Assembly (NCBI RefSeq): GCF_002305855.1
Contig: NZ_CP022163.1
Span: forward strand, 5,704,292 to 5,768,291
Direction of reading: 5' to 3'
DNA length: 64,000 nt
Origin: Melittangium boletus DSM 14713
GTDB taxonomy: Bacteria > Myxococcota > Myxococcia > Myxococcales > Myxococcaceae
A program made the translations under genes and the position numbers. Below are positions 36,185 to 44,681 of this stretch, in pieces; position 1 is the stretch's first letter, and each line of letters starts with the position of its first letter. Below the pieces are notes generated by a model. It did not search any database. It was not told where the DNA came from and saw nothing but the letters and a program-made list of their open reading frames with translations.

Positions 36185-37157
36185 CGGGGTCCTCCGGCAG
36201 TTGGGCGGCGAAGTCGAGGAGCTGGCGCAGCACGGGGTCCTCGCGGGCGGCGGCGGGTTGGAAGCGCATTCCCTCGAGCACGGACAGGTCCCTGTGCAGG
36301 AACGAGGTGTAGAGCCACCGCGACAGGGCGAGCCGCGCCCGGGTGAGTCCTGGGAGGGGACTCGGGGGCGAGGCGAACGACAGCAGCACGGAGGTGCCCT
36401 CGGGGCCTGGACGGAAGCCGGCGAGCAGGGCGCTCCGGGTCCGGCCGAGGTCGCTCTCCACCGACAGCAGGGTGCCTCCGTACAGGGTCAGGGTGACGCG
36501 GATGTGGTCTCCCGACAGCGCCTTCATCATCCGATCCGCGAGCGCCGTGCCCGTGACGCGCGAGACGAAGTGCAGCCGCAGGGTGAAGGCGTCCGGCCGC
36601 TCGACGCTCGGCGGCTCCCTCAGCTCGCGCAGGTGCACGGTGCGCAAGTGCTCGATGTCGAAGGCGTTGGCCACGACGGGCAGCCACGTGCATGCCTTCA
36701 CCGTCACGGGAGGCGCGGCGCGCCAGCGCAGCTCCGGGGTGCCCACCTGGGGCGGGGGAAAGAGCACCACGGGCCCGTTGAACACCAGCAGGGTGCCGTG
36801 GCGCTCCACCACGGGGAAGGCGCGCTGGGTGGGCCGCCGCGCGTGCTCGGGCCAGCCCGGGGCCTCGCGGCAGGTGCCGCTGCCATCGAAGCACAGGTGG
36901 TGCAGCGGACAGCGCAGGTGTTCACCGATGACGGTGCCTCGCGCCAGGTGCGCTCCCAGGTGGGGGCAATGGGCCGAGAGCGCCTGCGCCTGGCCCGTCC
37001 GGGTCCGGAAGAGCACCAGCTCCCGCCCACCCAGGTTCCACTCCCGCACCTGTCCGGGCCGCAGCGCTTCCGAGGGACAGGCGGCGTACCAGGAGCGGAG
37101 CCGGACGGGTTCCAGGTGACGCGAGGGTTGTGCCGATGCCGCTCCATTGACCGCCAT
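36168..37157 (-). CDS. Rieske non-haem iron oxygenase
   Basis: 329 residues. The Rieske 2Fe-2S site is CPHLGAHL (Cys64, His66) with CPLHHLCF (Cys83, His86). The catalytic iron is ligated by the NAFDIEHLRTVHL segment (His170, His175 and a downstream Asp). It resembles the chlorophyllide-a-oxygenase/cholesterol-desaturase-type oxygenases, which hydroxylate or desaturate hydrophobic rings; the substrate is not known. First gene of a three-gene overlapping operon on this strand. Divergent from the PTPS-like gene by 71 nt; AGGGTCC eight nt before the ATG is a usable ribosome site. Confidence 0.87.
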   Translation of the reverse strand: MAVNGAASAQPSRHLEPVRLRSWYAACPSEALRPGQVREWNLGGRELVLFRTRTGQAQALSAHCPHLGAHLARGTVIGEHLRCPLHHLCFDGSGTCREAPGWPEHARRPTQRAFPVVERHGTLLVFNGPVVLFPPPQVGTPELRWRAAPPVTVKACTWLPVVANAFDIEHLRTVHLRELREPPSVERPDAFTLRLHFVSRVTGTALADRMMKALSGDHIRVTLTLYGGTLLSVESDLGRTRSALLAGFRPGPEGTSVLLSFASPPSPLPGLTRARLALSRWLYTSFLHRDLSVLEGMRFQPAAAREDPVLRQLLDFAAQLPEDPDDAHA

Positions 37158-37228
37158 GACACGGACCCTAGCGGATGCCTCGGTGGGTGGTCATCCCGGG
37201 GTCTTCGTGCTAGGGCTTGCGCCCTCTC

Positions 37229-37726
37229 ATGGCACGTACGACGACAATCGAGCTGCACAAAGAAGACATGAAGTTCGCCGCCGGGCACTTCACCATCTTC
37301 TCCGCCACGCATCGCGAGAACCTGCATGGCCACAACTTCGCCGTCTTCGTCTCGCTGACGGGCGAGGTGCTCGCGGATGGCATGCTCGCGGACTACGACA
37401 TCTTCAAGGGCGCCGCGCTCAAGCAGTGCCGCGCCTGGAACGAGACGTTCATGCTCCCCGGCAACTCCCGGCACCTGCACGTGGAGAAGGATGCGCGGGG
37501 GGACGTGCTCGCGCGCTTCAATGGCGAGGAGCTGCGCTTCCTCGCGCGCGACGTGACGATCCTGCCCGCGGAGAACGTGTCGCTCGAGGAGCTGGCGCGG
37601 CTCTTCGGCGAGGGACTGGTGGGGGATGGCGGGAGCTTCCGCGCCAACCGCATCTCCCATGTGGTGGTGAAGATTTCCTCGGAGCCGGGCCAGTGGTGCT
37701 CGTGGGAGTGGAGGGATCATGGCTGA
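37229..37726 (+). CDS. 6-pyruvoyl-tetrahydropterin-synthase/QueD-family protein, Cys-less variant
   Basis: 165 residues of the COG0720 fold. MKFAAGHF and ENLHGHNF carry the zinc-binding histidines. The catalytic Cys of QueD (HKCSRVHGH in the other copy here) is absent: the equivalent stretch reads HRENLHGH, with Glu nearby. Variants of this family with Glu replacing Cys act in other pterin steps, for example folate or biopterin branches. The following SDR gene starts 8 nt before this one ends, so the products may act in sequence. Start chosen at ATG 37229; the ribosome site is unclear. Confidence 0.78.
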   Translation: MARTTTIELHKEDMKFAAGHFTIFSATHRENLHGHNFAVFVSLTGEVLADGMLADYDIFKGAALKQCRAWNETFMLPGNSRHLHVEKDARGDVLARFNGEELRFLARDVTILPAENVSLEELARLFGEGLVGDGGSFRANRISHVVVKISSEPGQWCSWEWRDHG

Positions 37727-38426
37727 TTGGGCGATCATCACCGGAGCGAGCCGGGGCATCGGCCGGGAAGCGGCCGCGCGTTTCCGCCGGGAGGGCTGGA
37801 ACGTGATGAACATCTCGCGCCAGCCGTGCCCGGTGCCGGACGTGCTCAACCTGACCGTGGACCTCGCCGTGCCGGGCTGGGAGGCTCGCGTGGGTCAGGT
37901 CCTGGGCGAGTCCCTGGGGCGTGCTCCGGGCCGGGTGTGCCTCGTGCACAACGCGGCCTTGTATGGACATGACGACGCGCTGTCGCTCTCCGGAGAGCAC
38001 CTGCGGCGCGTCCTGGAGGTCAACATCGTCGCCCCCGCGTTGCTCAACGCGCTCGTGCGCGGCTACCTCACGGACGGCTCCTCCATCCTCTATGTGGGCT
38101 CCACCCTGTCGGAGAAGGCCGTCCGGGGCGCGGCGTCCTACGTGACGTCCAAGCACGCGCTCGTCGGCCTCATGCGCTCCACGTGTCAGGATCTCGCGGG
38201 CACGCGGGTGCACACCGTCTGCATCTGCCCCGGATTCACGGACACGGAGATGATGCGGGAGAGCGTCGGGGCGAGCGAGGCGGCGCGGGCGAGCACCGCG
38301 GCGAGGCAGACCTTTGGCCGGCTCATCGCCCCCGAGGAGATCGCGGACGTGCTCCTGTACTGCGCCCAGACTCCCGTGATGAACGGCGCGGTGCTCCACG
38401 CGAACCTGGGGCAGATCGAGACCTGA
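37719..38426 (+). CDS. Short-chain dehydrogenase/reductase
   Basis: 235 residues of the classical SDR fold: TGASRGIGREAA binds NAD(P), VHNAALYGHDD matches the NNAG motif region, then a Ser near YVGSTLSEKA and the YxxxK pair in ASYVTSKHALVG. It shares an 8-nt overlap with a pterin-synthase-type gene, so a sepiapterin-reductase-like or dihydropterin-reductase role is a fair guess from context. Sequence alone supports only the SDR class. A QueD gene lies immediately downstream in the other direction (6 nt between stops). Confidence 0.85.
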   Translation: MADWAIITGASRGIGREAAARFRREGWNVMNISRQPCPVPDVLNLTVDLAVPGWEARVGQVLGESLGRAPGRVCLVHNAALYGHDDALSLSGEHLRRVLEVNIVAPALLNALVRGYLTDGSSILYVGSTLSEKAVRGAASYVTSKHALVGLMRSTCQDLAGTRVHTVCICPGFTDTEMMRESVGASEAARASTAARQTFGRLIAPEEIADVLLYCAQTPVMNGAVLHANLGQIET

Positions 38427-38432
38427 GCGGCG

Positions 38433-38831
38433 TCAGGTTCCGGCGGCGAAGACGGTGCACGACGACGTGCACGTCTCGGCGACCCGGACCTTGGACACCT
38501 GCGTGCCAGGGATGTGGATGCGCTCGAAGACCCAGGCGGCGAGCAGCTCGCTCGTGGGGTTCTCCAGCCCGGGCACCTCGTTGAGCAGGCGGTGGTCGAG
38601 CTGGGCCTGGAGCGGCTGCCAGGCCGCCGTGAGCTCGGCGAAGTCGACGACCCAGCCGAGCTTCGGATCCACGGGACCGCGCAAGGTGACTTCGATGCGG
38701 TAGCTGTGCCCATGCACCCGCGAGCACTTGTGGCCGGGAGGGACGTGGGGAAGGCGGTGGGCGGCCTCGAAGGTGAACTCCCTCGAGATCTCGGTGATGA
38801 GGGGGGGCTTTCCGGGGGTGACAGGCTCCAT
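38433..38831 (-). CDS. queD: 6-carboxy-5,6,7,8-tetrahydropterin synthase (QueD-like)
   Basis: 132 residues. FTFEAAHRLP, HKCSRVHGHSY and the LDHRLLNEVPGLENPTSE stretch (given in part) match canonical QueD: two zinc His motifs, catalytic Cys in KCSRV and the Glu/His relay near DHRLLN. It converts dihydroneopterin triphosphate to carboxytetrahydropterin in queuosine synthesis. GluQ-RS at 4.2-5.1 kb would act downstream of queuosine. It converges on the SDR gene, so the relation to the Cys-less copy is one of position, not of a shared transcript. Confidence 0.9.
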   Translation of the reverse strand: MEPVTPGKPPLITEISREFTFEAAHRLPHVPPGHKCSRVHGHSYRIEVTLRGPVDPKLGWVVDFAELTAAWQPLQAQLDHRLLNEVPGLENPTSELLAAWVFERIHIPGTQVSKVRVAETCTSSCTVFAAGT

Positions 38832-38994
38832 GCGGGCGGGCTTGTAACGTCATTCCGTCATGGGCGTCGAGCGAAGCGCCTCCCCCTCGCTCGTGCCTGT
38901 ACGCCGGGAGAGGACACGGCTACACTCGGGTTGACGCACGGCGTCGTGTGTCCCCGGGCCCCGCCATCCCGGGCAGCGGAGACCCACACCACTG

Positions 38995-40470
38995 ATGAGA
39001 CAACTACCGCACGACCCGGGCCTCTTCGCCGGTTACGGACTCATGCCGGGGAGCTTCGACGAGCTGATCGGCGCCGATGGTGTGCCCCGGCCGGATTTCC
39101 AGCGGCTGCTGGCGCTGTTGGGCACGCGAGTTCCGGAAGACTTCTCGCGCATGCAGGCGCTGGCGGAGCGGGCCCTGCTCAACCAGGGCGTGACCTTCTC
39201 CGTGTACTCGGACCAGCGCGGCACCGAGCGCATCTTCCCCTTCTGTCTCATCCCCCGCCTCGTGTCGGCGTCGGACTGGGCGCACATGGAGCGGGGGCTC
39301 GAGCAGCGCATCCGGGCGTTGGGGCTCTTCCTGGATGACGTCTACGGCCCGCAGCGCCTGTTCTCCGAGCGCCCCGAGCTGCGCGACATCATCCTCAACA
39401 CGGCGCTCTATCTGCCCCGGCTGCGGGGGATCCGCCCCGCGGGGGGCGTGCGCATCCACATCGCGGGCATCGACCTCATCCGGGATGGCCGGGGCACCTA
39501 CCGGGTGCTGGAGGACAACCTGCGCACGCCCTCGGGGGTGTCCTACGTCATGGAGGGCCGCATCCTCTCCAAGCGCGTGGTGCCCGACGTGCTGGAGCTG
39601 GCGCGGGTGCGCCGCGTGGACCACTACCCGGCCCGGCTCGCCGAGACGCTGCGCTCGGTGTCCCCCGAGTCGCCCGAGCACTCCACGGTCGTCATCCTCA
39701 CGCCCGGTCCGTACAACTCCGCCTACTTCGAGCACAGCTTCCTGGCGCGCACCATGGGCGTGCCGCTCGTGCATGGCGAGGACCTGTTCGTGGACGACGA
39801 CCGCGTCTTCCTGCGCACCACGCGGGGGCCTCGCCGCGTGCACGTCATCTACCGGCGCATCGACGATGCCTTCCTGGATCCCGAGTCCTTCCGTCCGGAC
39901 AGCATGCTGGGGGTGCGAGGCCTCCTGCGTGCGTGGGCGGCGGGCAACGTCACGCTGGCCAACGCGCCGGGCAACGGCGTGGCGGATGACAAGGCGACGT
40001 ACGCCTTCGTGCCGGACTTCATCCGCTACTACCTGGGCGAGCAGCCCATCCTGGAGCAGGTGCCCACCTACGTGTGCGCCCGCGAGGAGGACCAGCGCTA
40101 CGTGCTCGAGCACCTGGAGGAACTGGTGGTGAAGACGGTGGATGAGGCGGGGGGCTACGGCATGTTGATGGGCCCCCAGTCCACCCGGGAGGAGCGCGAG
40201 GACTTCCGTCAGCGCATCCTCGCCCACCCCCGGCGCTACATCGCCCAGCCCCGCGTGGAGCTGTCCACGTGCCCCACCTGGGACGCGGCCTCGCGCACGG
40301 TGGTGCCGCGCCGGGTGGATCTGCGGCCCTACATCCTCACCAGTCCGCAGGGGCCCTGGGTGCTGCCCGGAGGCCTCAGCCGCGTGGCCCTTCGCGCCGG
40401 CTCCTACGTCGTCAACTCCAGTCAGGGGGGCGGCTCCAAGGACACCTGGGTGCAGAAGGAGGCGGTATGA
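38995..40470 (+). CDS. Circularly permuted ATP-grasp protein (COG2308)
   Basis: 491 residues. The motifs typical of the permuted type-2 ATP-grasp peptide-ligase group appear: LFLDDVYGPQRLF, YRVLEDNLRTPSGVSYVMEGR (given as VLEDNLRTPSGVSYV), then NAPGNGVADDKATYAFVPDF, VVKTVDEAGGYGM and RYIAQPRV. Such proteins are predicted amidoligases that build a peptide-like tag or small peptide. It forms a three-gene set with an alpha-E protein and a transglutaminase-like protein; the next gene overlaps it by 4 nt. The ribosome site is weak. Nothing suggests damage. Confidence 0.9.
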   Translation: MRQLPHDPGLFAGYGLMPGSFDELIGADGVPRPDFQRLLALLGTRVPEDFSRMQALAERALLNQGVTFSVYSDQRGTERIFPFCLIPRLVSASDWAHMERGLEQRIRALGLFLDDVYGPQRLFSERPELRDIILNTALYLPRLRGIRPAGGVRIHIAGIDLIRDGRGTYRVLEDNLRTPSGVSYVMEGRILSKRVVPDVLELARVRRVDHYPARLAETLRSVSPESPEHSTVVILTPGPYNSAYFEHSFLARTMGVPLVHGEDLFVDDDRVFLRTTRGPRRVHVIYRRIDDAFLDPESFRPDSMLGVRGLLRAWAAGNVTLANAPGNGVADDKATYAFVPDFIRYYLGEQPILEQVPTYVCAREEDQRYVLEHLEELVVKTVDEAGGYGMLMGPQSTREEREDFRQRILAHPRRYIAQPRVELSTCPTWDAASRTVVPRRVDLRPYILTSPQGPWVLPGGLSRVALRAGSYVVNSSQGGGSKDTWVQKEAV

Positions 40471-41468
40471 TCGCCCGCATCGCGGAGAACTGTTTCTGGC
40501 TGGGCCGCTACCTGGAGCGCGCGGAGAGCACCGCCCGGGTGTTGCAGATGACGGGACAGCTCGCGCTGGACGCGGAGTTGTCCGCCGAGCACCTCTGGAC
40601 GCCCGTGCTGGCCATCTTCGGCGAGCGCCGCGCCTTCACCGAGCGGCGGGGCGTCGAGCGGGAGGCGGACGCCGAGGACGTGCAGCGCTTCATGACCTGG
40701 GAGGAGACGAACACCTCCAGCCTGCTCAACACCCTCTCGGCGGCCCGCGAGGCCGCGCGCACCATCCGCGAGGTGGTGAGCAAGGAGTGCTGGGAGGTGA
40801 CCAACGAGCTGTACCTGTGGCTCCTGGGCGACGCGGGCCGCGAGGAGTATGAGCACTCGCGCTACGGCTTCTTCCAGCACATCCGCCGGATGGTGCAGCT
40901 ATGCCTGGGGTTGTTCCGCAGCACCATGCTGCATGACACGCCCCTGGACTTCATCTGGCTGGGGGTGATGCTCGAGCGCGTGGGCCAGACGGCGCGCCTG
41001 CTGGATGTGCACCACCATGTCTTCTCCGGCATGCACCCCGGCCACCCCGTGGTGGAGACGGCGCTGTGGCTGTCCCTCCTGCGCGCGTGCTCGGGCTTCG
41101 AGCCCTTCATGAAGAGCCATTCGGGCCGGGTGACCGGGGACGCGGTGGCGTCCTTCCTCCTCTTCGAATCCCGCTTTCCCCGCTCGGTGCACTACTGCCT
41201 GGACTCCGCGTACCGCTACCTCGTGCGGCTCTGTCCGCCCGACGCGGACGCACAGCTGCCGGGCAGGCGGACGCTCGCGCTGGCCCTCCCCCTGCTGGCG
41301 GAGCTGCGGCCCCAGGCCCTCGCGAGCCCGGACGCCACCGTCCACGCCCTGCTCACCCGCATGGTGGAGGGGACGGCCGAGCTGTGCTCCCTCATCTCCG
41401 AGGAGTATTTCGGCCGAAGCGCGGCATCCGCGCCTCAAGTGCTGGGAACCCAGGTGATGGCTGGATAG
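40467..41468 (+). CDS. Alpha-E domain protein (COG2307)
   Basis: 333 residues, nearly all alpha-helical. It begins MIARIAENCFWLGRYLERAE, the defining alpha-E motif, with TSSLLNTLSAAREAARTIRE as a second conserved block (both given in part). The biochemical role is unknown; it always travels with the permuted ATP-grasp ligase and is thought to assist it. ATG overlaps the ATP-grasp stop (ATGA), showing coupling. The next gene starts 13 nt after this stop. Confidence 0.9.
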   Translation: MIARIAENCFWLGRYLERAESTARVLQMTGQLALDAELSAEHLWTPVLAIFGERRAFTERRGVEREADAEDVQRFMTWEETNTSSLLNTLSAAREAARTIREVVSKECWEVTNELYLWLLGDAGREEYEHSRYGFFQHIRRMVQLCLGLFRSTMLHDTPLDFIWLGVMLERVGQTARLLDVHHHVFSGMHPGHPVVETALWLSLLRACSGFEPFMKSHSGRVTGDAVASFLLFESRFPRSVHYCLDSAYRYLVRLCPPDADAQLPGRRTLALALPLLAELRPQALASPDATVHALLTRMVEGTAELCSLISEEYFGRSAASAPQVLGTQVMAG

Positions 41469-41481
41469 ATTCGCGGTCCAC

Positions 41482-43239
41482 ATGCTCAACCTGCTCGCGC
41501 TGTCCTTCGAAGGAGAGCTCGCCCCCAGCCTCGACCTGCGTTGCCTGTCCCCGGGCCGCAAGCCGCCCGATGGCTGGGGCGTGGGCTACTACCCGGGGGG
41601 CGAGTTCGCCGCCACGCTGCTCAAGGAGGCCGCGCCCCACCCGGGCAGCATCCGCAGCGAACTGGTCAGGACGTGGGAGCCGCTGGAGTCCTCCATCTTC
41701 CTGCTGCACCTGCGCGCGGCCACCTGGGGGCCCATCACCGAGGCCAACACCCAGCCCTTCTGCCGCAGCGCGTGGGGCCGTGACTGGCTGCTCACGCACA
41801 GCGGCAGCCTGGAGCAGCGCCTGAGCATCCCCCCGGGCGCCAACTTCGTGCCCGTGGGCTCCACGGACTCCGAGGCCCTGTTCTGCCGCCTGCTGGAGTG
41901 GTTGCGCGAGCAGGGCTGGCACAGCCTCGGGGCGGCGGATCCCGCCCGGTTGCGCGGCTGGCTCGAGGAGATGAACGGTCTGGGCCCCCTCACGCTCGTC
42001 ATCTCGGACGGGCAGGACCTGTGCGTCTACGCGGATCGGACCGCCGCCACCCAGTGCTGGGTGTTGCAGGTGTCTCCGCCCTATGAGCGGCTCATCCTCG
42101 GTGACGAGGACATGGAGTTGGACCTCACCAAACGGGGCGCCAAGAGCCGCAAGGGATTCATCGTCAGCACCCAGCCCCTGGCCTCGCGCACCGAGGTGCC
42201 CGCCCAGTGGAAGCAGCTCGCCCCGGGTTCGCTCCTGGTCATGCGTCAGGGCGCCCTTCGCGCCGAGGTGCGGCCGCCCTGGTCCCAGGAGGCGGGCGCT
42301 CCCCCGTCCTCCATGGTCACCGAGTTCGAGGCCCGCAAGCGCCTGCGCCGCCCGCCCGTGGCCCCCGTGCGGATCATGGACGTGGTCCACCGCACCGTGT
42401 ACCGCTACGACAAGCCCGTGGAGCGCAGCGCGCACAAGCTGCGGCTCACGCCCGTGCATGATCGCTTGCAGTCCCTGCTCTCCCACGAGGTGAAGCTGTC
42501 CTCGGGCGTGACGCGGGCCGAGTACGAGGACGTCTTCGGCAACCGGGTCCGCAAGGTGCTCGTGGAGACGCCCTACACGGAGCTCATCCTGGAGGCCCGC
42601 TCCCGCGTGGAGCTCCGGGACACGGATCCCCTTGGCTACCGCCCCTTGCACGAGCGCTCCACGTTGCCGCTCGTGTGGATGCCCTGGCAGCGCAACATGC
42701 TCCAGCCCTACCTGCTGCCCCCGGAGCTGCCGGACACCCAGTTGGACGAGCTGGTCGAATACGCGATGAGCTTCGCGCGCCGCAACGACTTCGATCTGCT
42801 GGACACGCTGCTGGACATGAACTTCAGCATCTTCAAGGAGTACCGCTACGTCCAGGGCTCCACCACGCTGAGCACCACGCCCTTCGACGTGTACTCGGAA
42901 CGCCAGGGCGTGTGTCAGGACTTCGCCAACGTCTTCATCTGCCTGGCGCGCCTGCTGGGCGTGCCCGCGCGCTACACGTGCGGCTACATCTACACCGGGC
43001 CCAAGCACGCCAATCAGGCGCAGGCCGAGGCCTCGCATGCCTGGGTCCAGGTGTATCTGCCCGAGGTGGGATGGAAGGGGTTCGATCCCACCAACGGCAT
43101 CCTCACCCAGACGGACCACGTGCGCGTGGCCGTGGGCCGTCAGTACACGGACACCACGCCCACCGCCGGCACCATCTTCCTGGGCGGCGGGCGCGAGAAG
43201 CTGGAGGTCTCCGTGCGCTGCGAGCCGGTGGAAGGCTGA
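41482..43239 (+). CDS. Class II amidotransferase-like/transglutaminase fusion
   Basis: 585 residues. Residues 1-270 look like a class II glutamine amidotransferase (GWGVGYY, LHLRAATWG, NTQPF, WLLTHSGSLE) but position 2 is Leu, where the family needs a catalytic Cys (MC...), so the domain is probably not catalytic. Residues 290-585 form a transglutaminase-like protease domain: VVHRTVYRYD, then the triad GVCQDF (Cys), ASHAWVQV (His) and FDPTNG (Asp), all present. It sits 13 nt behind the alpha-E gene. The pair of activities would process or trim an amide-linked product of the ATP-grasp ligase. Confidence 0.88.
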   Translation: MLNLLALSFEGELAPSLDLRCLSPGRKPPDGWGVGYYPGGEFAATLLKEAAPHPGSIRSELVRTWEPLESSIFLLHLRAATWGPITEANTQPFCRSAWGRDWLLTHSGSLEQRLSIPPGANFVPVGSTDSEALFCRLLEWLREQGWHSLGAADPARLRGWLEEMNGLGPLTLVISDGQDLCVYADRTAATQCWVLQVSPPYERLILGDEDMELDLTKRGAKSRKGFIVSTQPLASRTEVPAQWKQLAPGSLLVMRQGALRAEVRPPWSQEAGAPPSSMVTEFEARKRLRRPPVAPVRIMDVVHRTVYRYDKPVERSAHKLRLTPVHDRLQSLLSHEVKLSSGVTRAEYEDVFGNRVRKVLVETPYTELILEARSRVELRDTDPLGYRPLHERSTLPLVWMPWQRNMLQPYLLPPELPDTQLDELVEYAMSFARRNDFDLLDTLLDMNFSIFKEYRYVQGSTTLSTTPFDVYSERQGVCQDFANVFICLARLLGVPARYTCGYIYTGPKHANQAQAEASHAWVQVYLPEVGWKGFDPTNGILTQTDHVRVAVGRQYTDTTPTAGTIFLGGGREKLEVSVRCEPVEG

Positions 43240-43249
43240 CGGCGCGGGC

Positions 43250-44044
43250 TCAGTACCACTCGCGCAGGCGCACCTCGACGCCCGCGTCCGTGCCCACCCA
43301 CCGGCTGAACTCGGCGAGGTCGCTGTCCCGGAAGTGGTAGGGGTAGACGATGGTGGGTTTGAACTCGCGCACCGCGTCCGCCGCCTGTTGCACCGTCATG
43401 GTGTAGGGCAGGTTCATGGGCAGGAAGGCGACGTCGATGCCGCGCAGGGCCCGCATCTCGGGGATGTCCTCGGTGTCTCCCGCGATGTAGACGCGCCGAT
43501 CCCCGGTGGTCAGCAGGTAGCCGTTGCCCCGGCCCTTCGTGTGAAAGTTCACCCGCTCCGGCGTGGTGTTGTACATGGGCCTGGCCTCGATGATGAGGTC
43601 TTCCACGTTCGTCGTCGCGTCATTGGCGAGCACCCGCGTGACGGCCTGGAGCGCGGGCGGCAGTGCGTCGTACACGGCCTGGGGGGCGATGATGAGGGTG
43701 TGGTTCGGAATCGCGAGCGCCGTCAGGGTCTCCGCGCTCAGGTGATCCGCGTGGACGTCCGTCACGAGGATCACGTTGGCGGCGGGCAGGCCCGCGAAGC
43801 GCGCGGCGTCTCCCACCGGATCGACGTAGATCGTCTTGCTCGACCACCCCAGGGCGAGCGTGGCGTGGTTGATGGGATGGATGATCAGGTTGCCGAAGTT
43901 CGTCTTGATGCGGTCTCCCGGGAGGTTCACGTCCGGGGGCGGGGAGGGCGGTGCGGGAGGAGGATCGAAGAGATCGGCCGGGATGCAGGCGGACGACAGG
44001 CAGAGCGCGGCCGCCGTGGCGGTGAACAGACGGAGCAGGTGCAT
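43250..44044 (-). CDS. Metallo-beta-lactamase-fold lipoprotein (UlaG-like)
   Basis: 264 residues. Signal peptide ends with lipobox LSSAC, so the protein is lipid-anchored; a proline-rich linker follows. The fold shows NHATLALGW, the HxHxDH-type TDVHADHL, IAGDTEDIPEM and YPYHFRDSD. These are metal-ligand positions of the UlaG-like branch. The substrate is unknown. The ATG at 44044 follows AAGGAA; a longer in-frame start exists but lies over the adjacent gene. It follows a cysteine-hydrolase gene (14-nt gap). Confidence 0.82.
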   Translation of the reverse strand: MHLLRLFTATAAALCLSSACIPADLFDPPPAPPSPPPDVNLPGDRIKTNFGNLIIHPINHATLALGWSSKTIYVDPVGDAARFAGLPAANVILVTDVHADHLSAETLTALAIPNHTLIIAPQAVYDALPPALQAVTRVLANDATTNVEDLIIEARPMYNTTPERVNFHTKGRGNGYLLTTGDRRVYIAGDTEDIPEMRALRGIDVAFLPMNLPYTMTVQQAADAVREFKPTIVYPYHFRDSDLAEFSRWVGTDAGVEVRLREWY

Positions 44045-44058
44045 GGGATTCCTTGGCT

Positions 44059-44667
44059 TCACTTGTGTGATGGGGGCGTCTTCCGGGCGGAGCGTTGACG
44101 CCGGGCCGAGGAGCCTATCCTCACCTCATCGGCCCGGCACACGCGCACATGCAGGAAGCGCTCGAGTTGTTCCAGGGCGATGTCGTGATCGGTGTCGCTC
44201 TCGGCGGCGCAGCAGTCGCTGAGCACGGTGATCTTGTACTCGTGCATGTGCGCGTCATGGGCGCTGAAGAACACGCACAGGTTCGTCGCGATACCGGCCA
44301 TCAGCAGCTTCTTCGTCCCCAGGTGTTCCAGCAGCGGCACGAGCGAGGTGGCGAAGAAGGCCGAGTGCTTGGGCTTGAGGATGAAGTAGTCCTCGGGCTT
44401 GGGTTTGAGGGCGCGAGCCACGTCACGGCCCCGTGCGCCCTTGCGCGTGCAGTGCTTGTAGAGGTCTCCGAAGTGGCTGCGCCAGTGGTCGAAGTTGTCG
44501 TTGACGTAGATGACCGGCACCTGGGCCTCGCGCATCTGGTCGGCGAAGGGGCCCAGGCGCTCCACCATGCGCCGCGCCCACGGCAACACGTGCTCCCCAC
44601 CGGGGAACTCCAAATCATTGATGACGTCGATGATCAGCAACGCGGTGTCGGAGCGCTTGTCGGGCAT
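44059..44667 (-). CDS. Isochorismatase-like cysteine hydrolase
   Basis: 202 residues of the isochorismatase-like hydrolase fold. The catalytic triad is seen as LLIIDVINDL (Asp), FILKPKHSAF (Lys) and GIATNLCVFF (Cys). Family members hydrolyse amides such as nicotinamide or carbamoyl compounds, or isochorismate. No isochorismate or NAD pathway gene lies next to it. Fourteen nt separate its stop from the MRJP-family gene upstream and 14 nt from the metallo-beta-lactamase gene downstream, so the three are probably one operon. Confidence 0.86.
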   Translation of the reverse strand: MPDKRSDTALLIIDVINDLEFPGGEHVLPWARRMVERLGPFADQMREAQVPVIYVNDNFDHWRSHFGDLYKHCTRKGARGRDVARALKPKPEDYFILKPKHSAFFATSLVPLLEHLGTKKLLMAGIATNLCVFFSAHDAHMHEYKITVLSDCCAAESDTDHDIALEQLERFLHVRVCRADEVRIGSSARRQRSARKTPPSHK

Positions 44668-44681
44668 GGGGGTCGGATGGC

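Noticed and set aside
37166-37215. CCCTAGC...GCTAGGG inverted repeat between the Rieske and PTPS genes as an operator
   Set aside because: The arms are short and 36 nt apart, and one arm is simply the ribosome site of the Rieske gene; chance is enough to explain it.
43079-43100. GGTTCGATCCC resembling a tRNA T-loop
   Set aside because: It lies inside the transglutaminase domain and encodes FDPTN; no cloverleaf can be folded around it.
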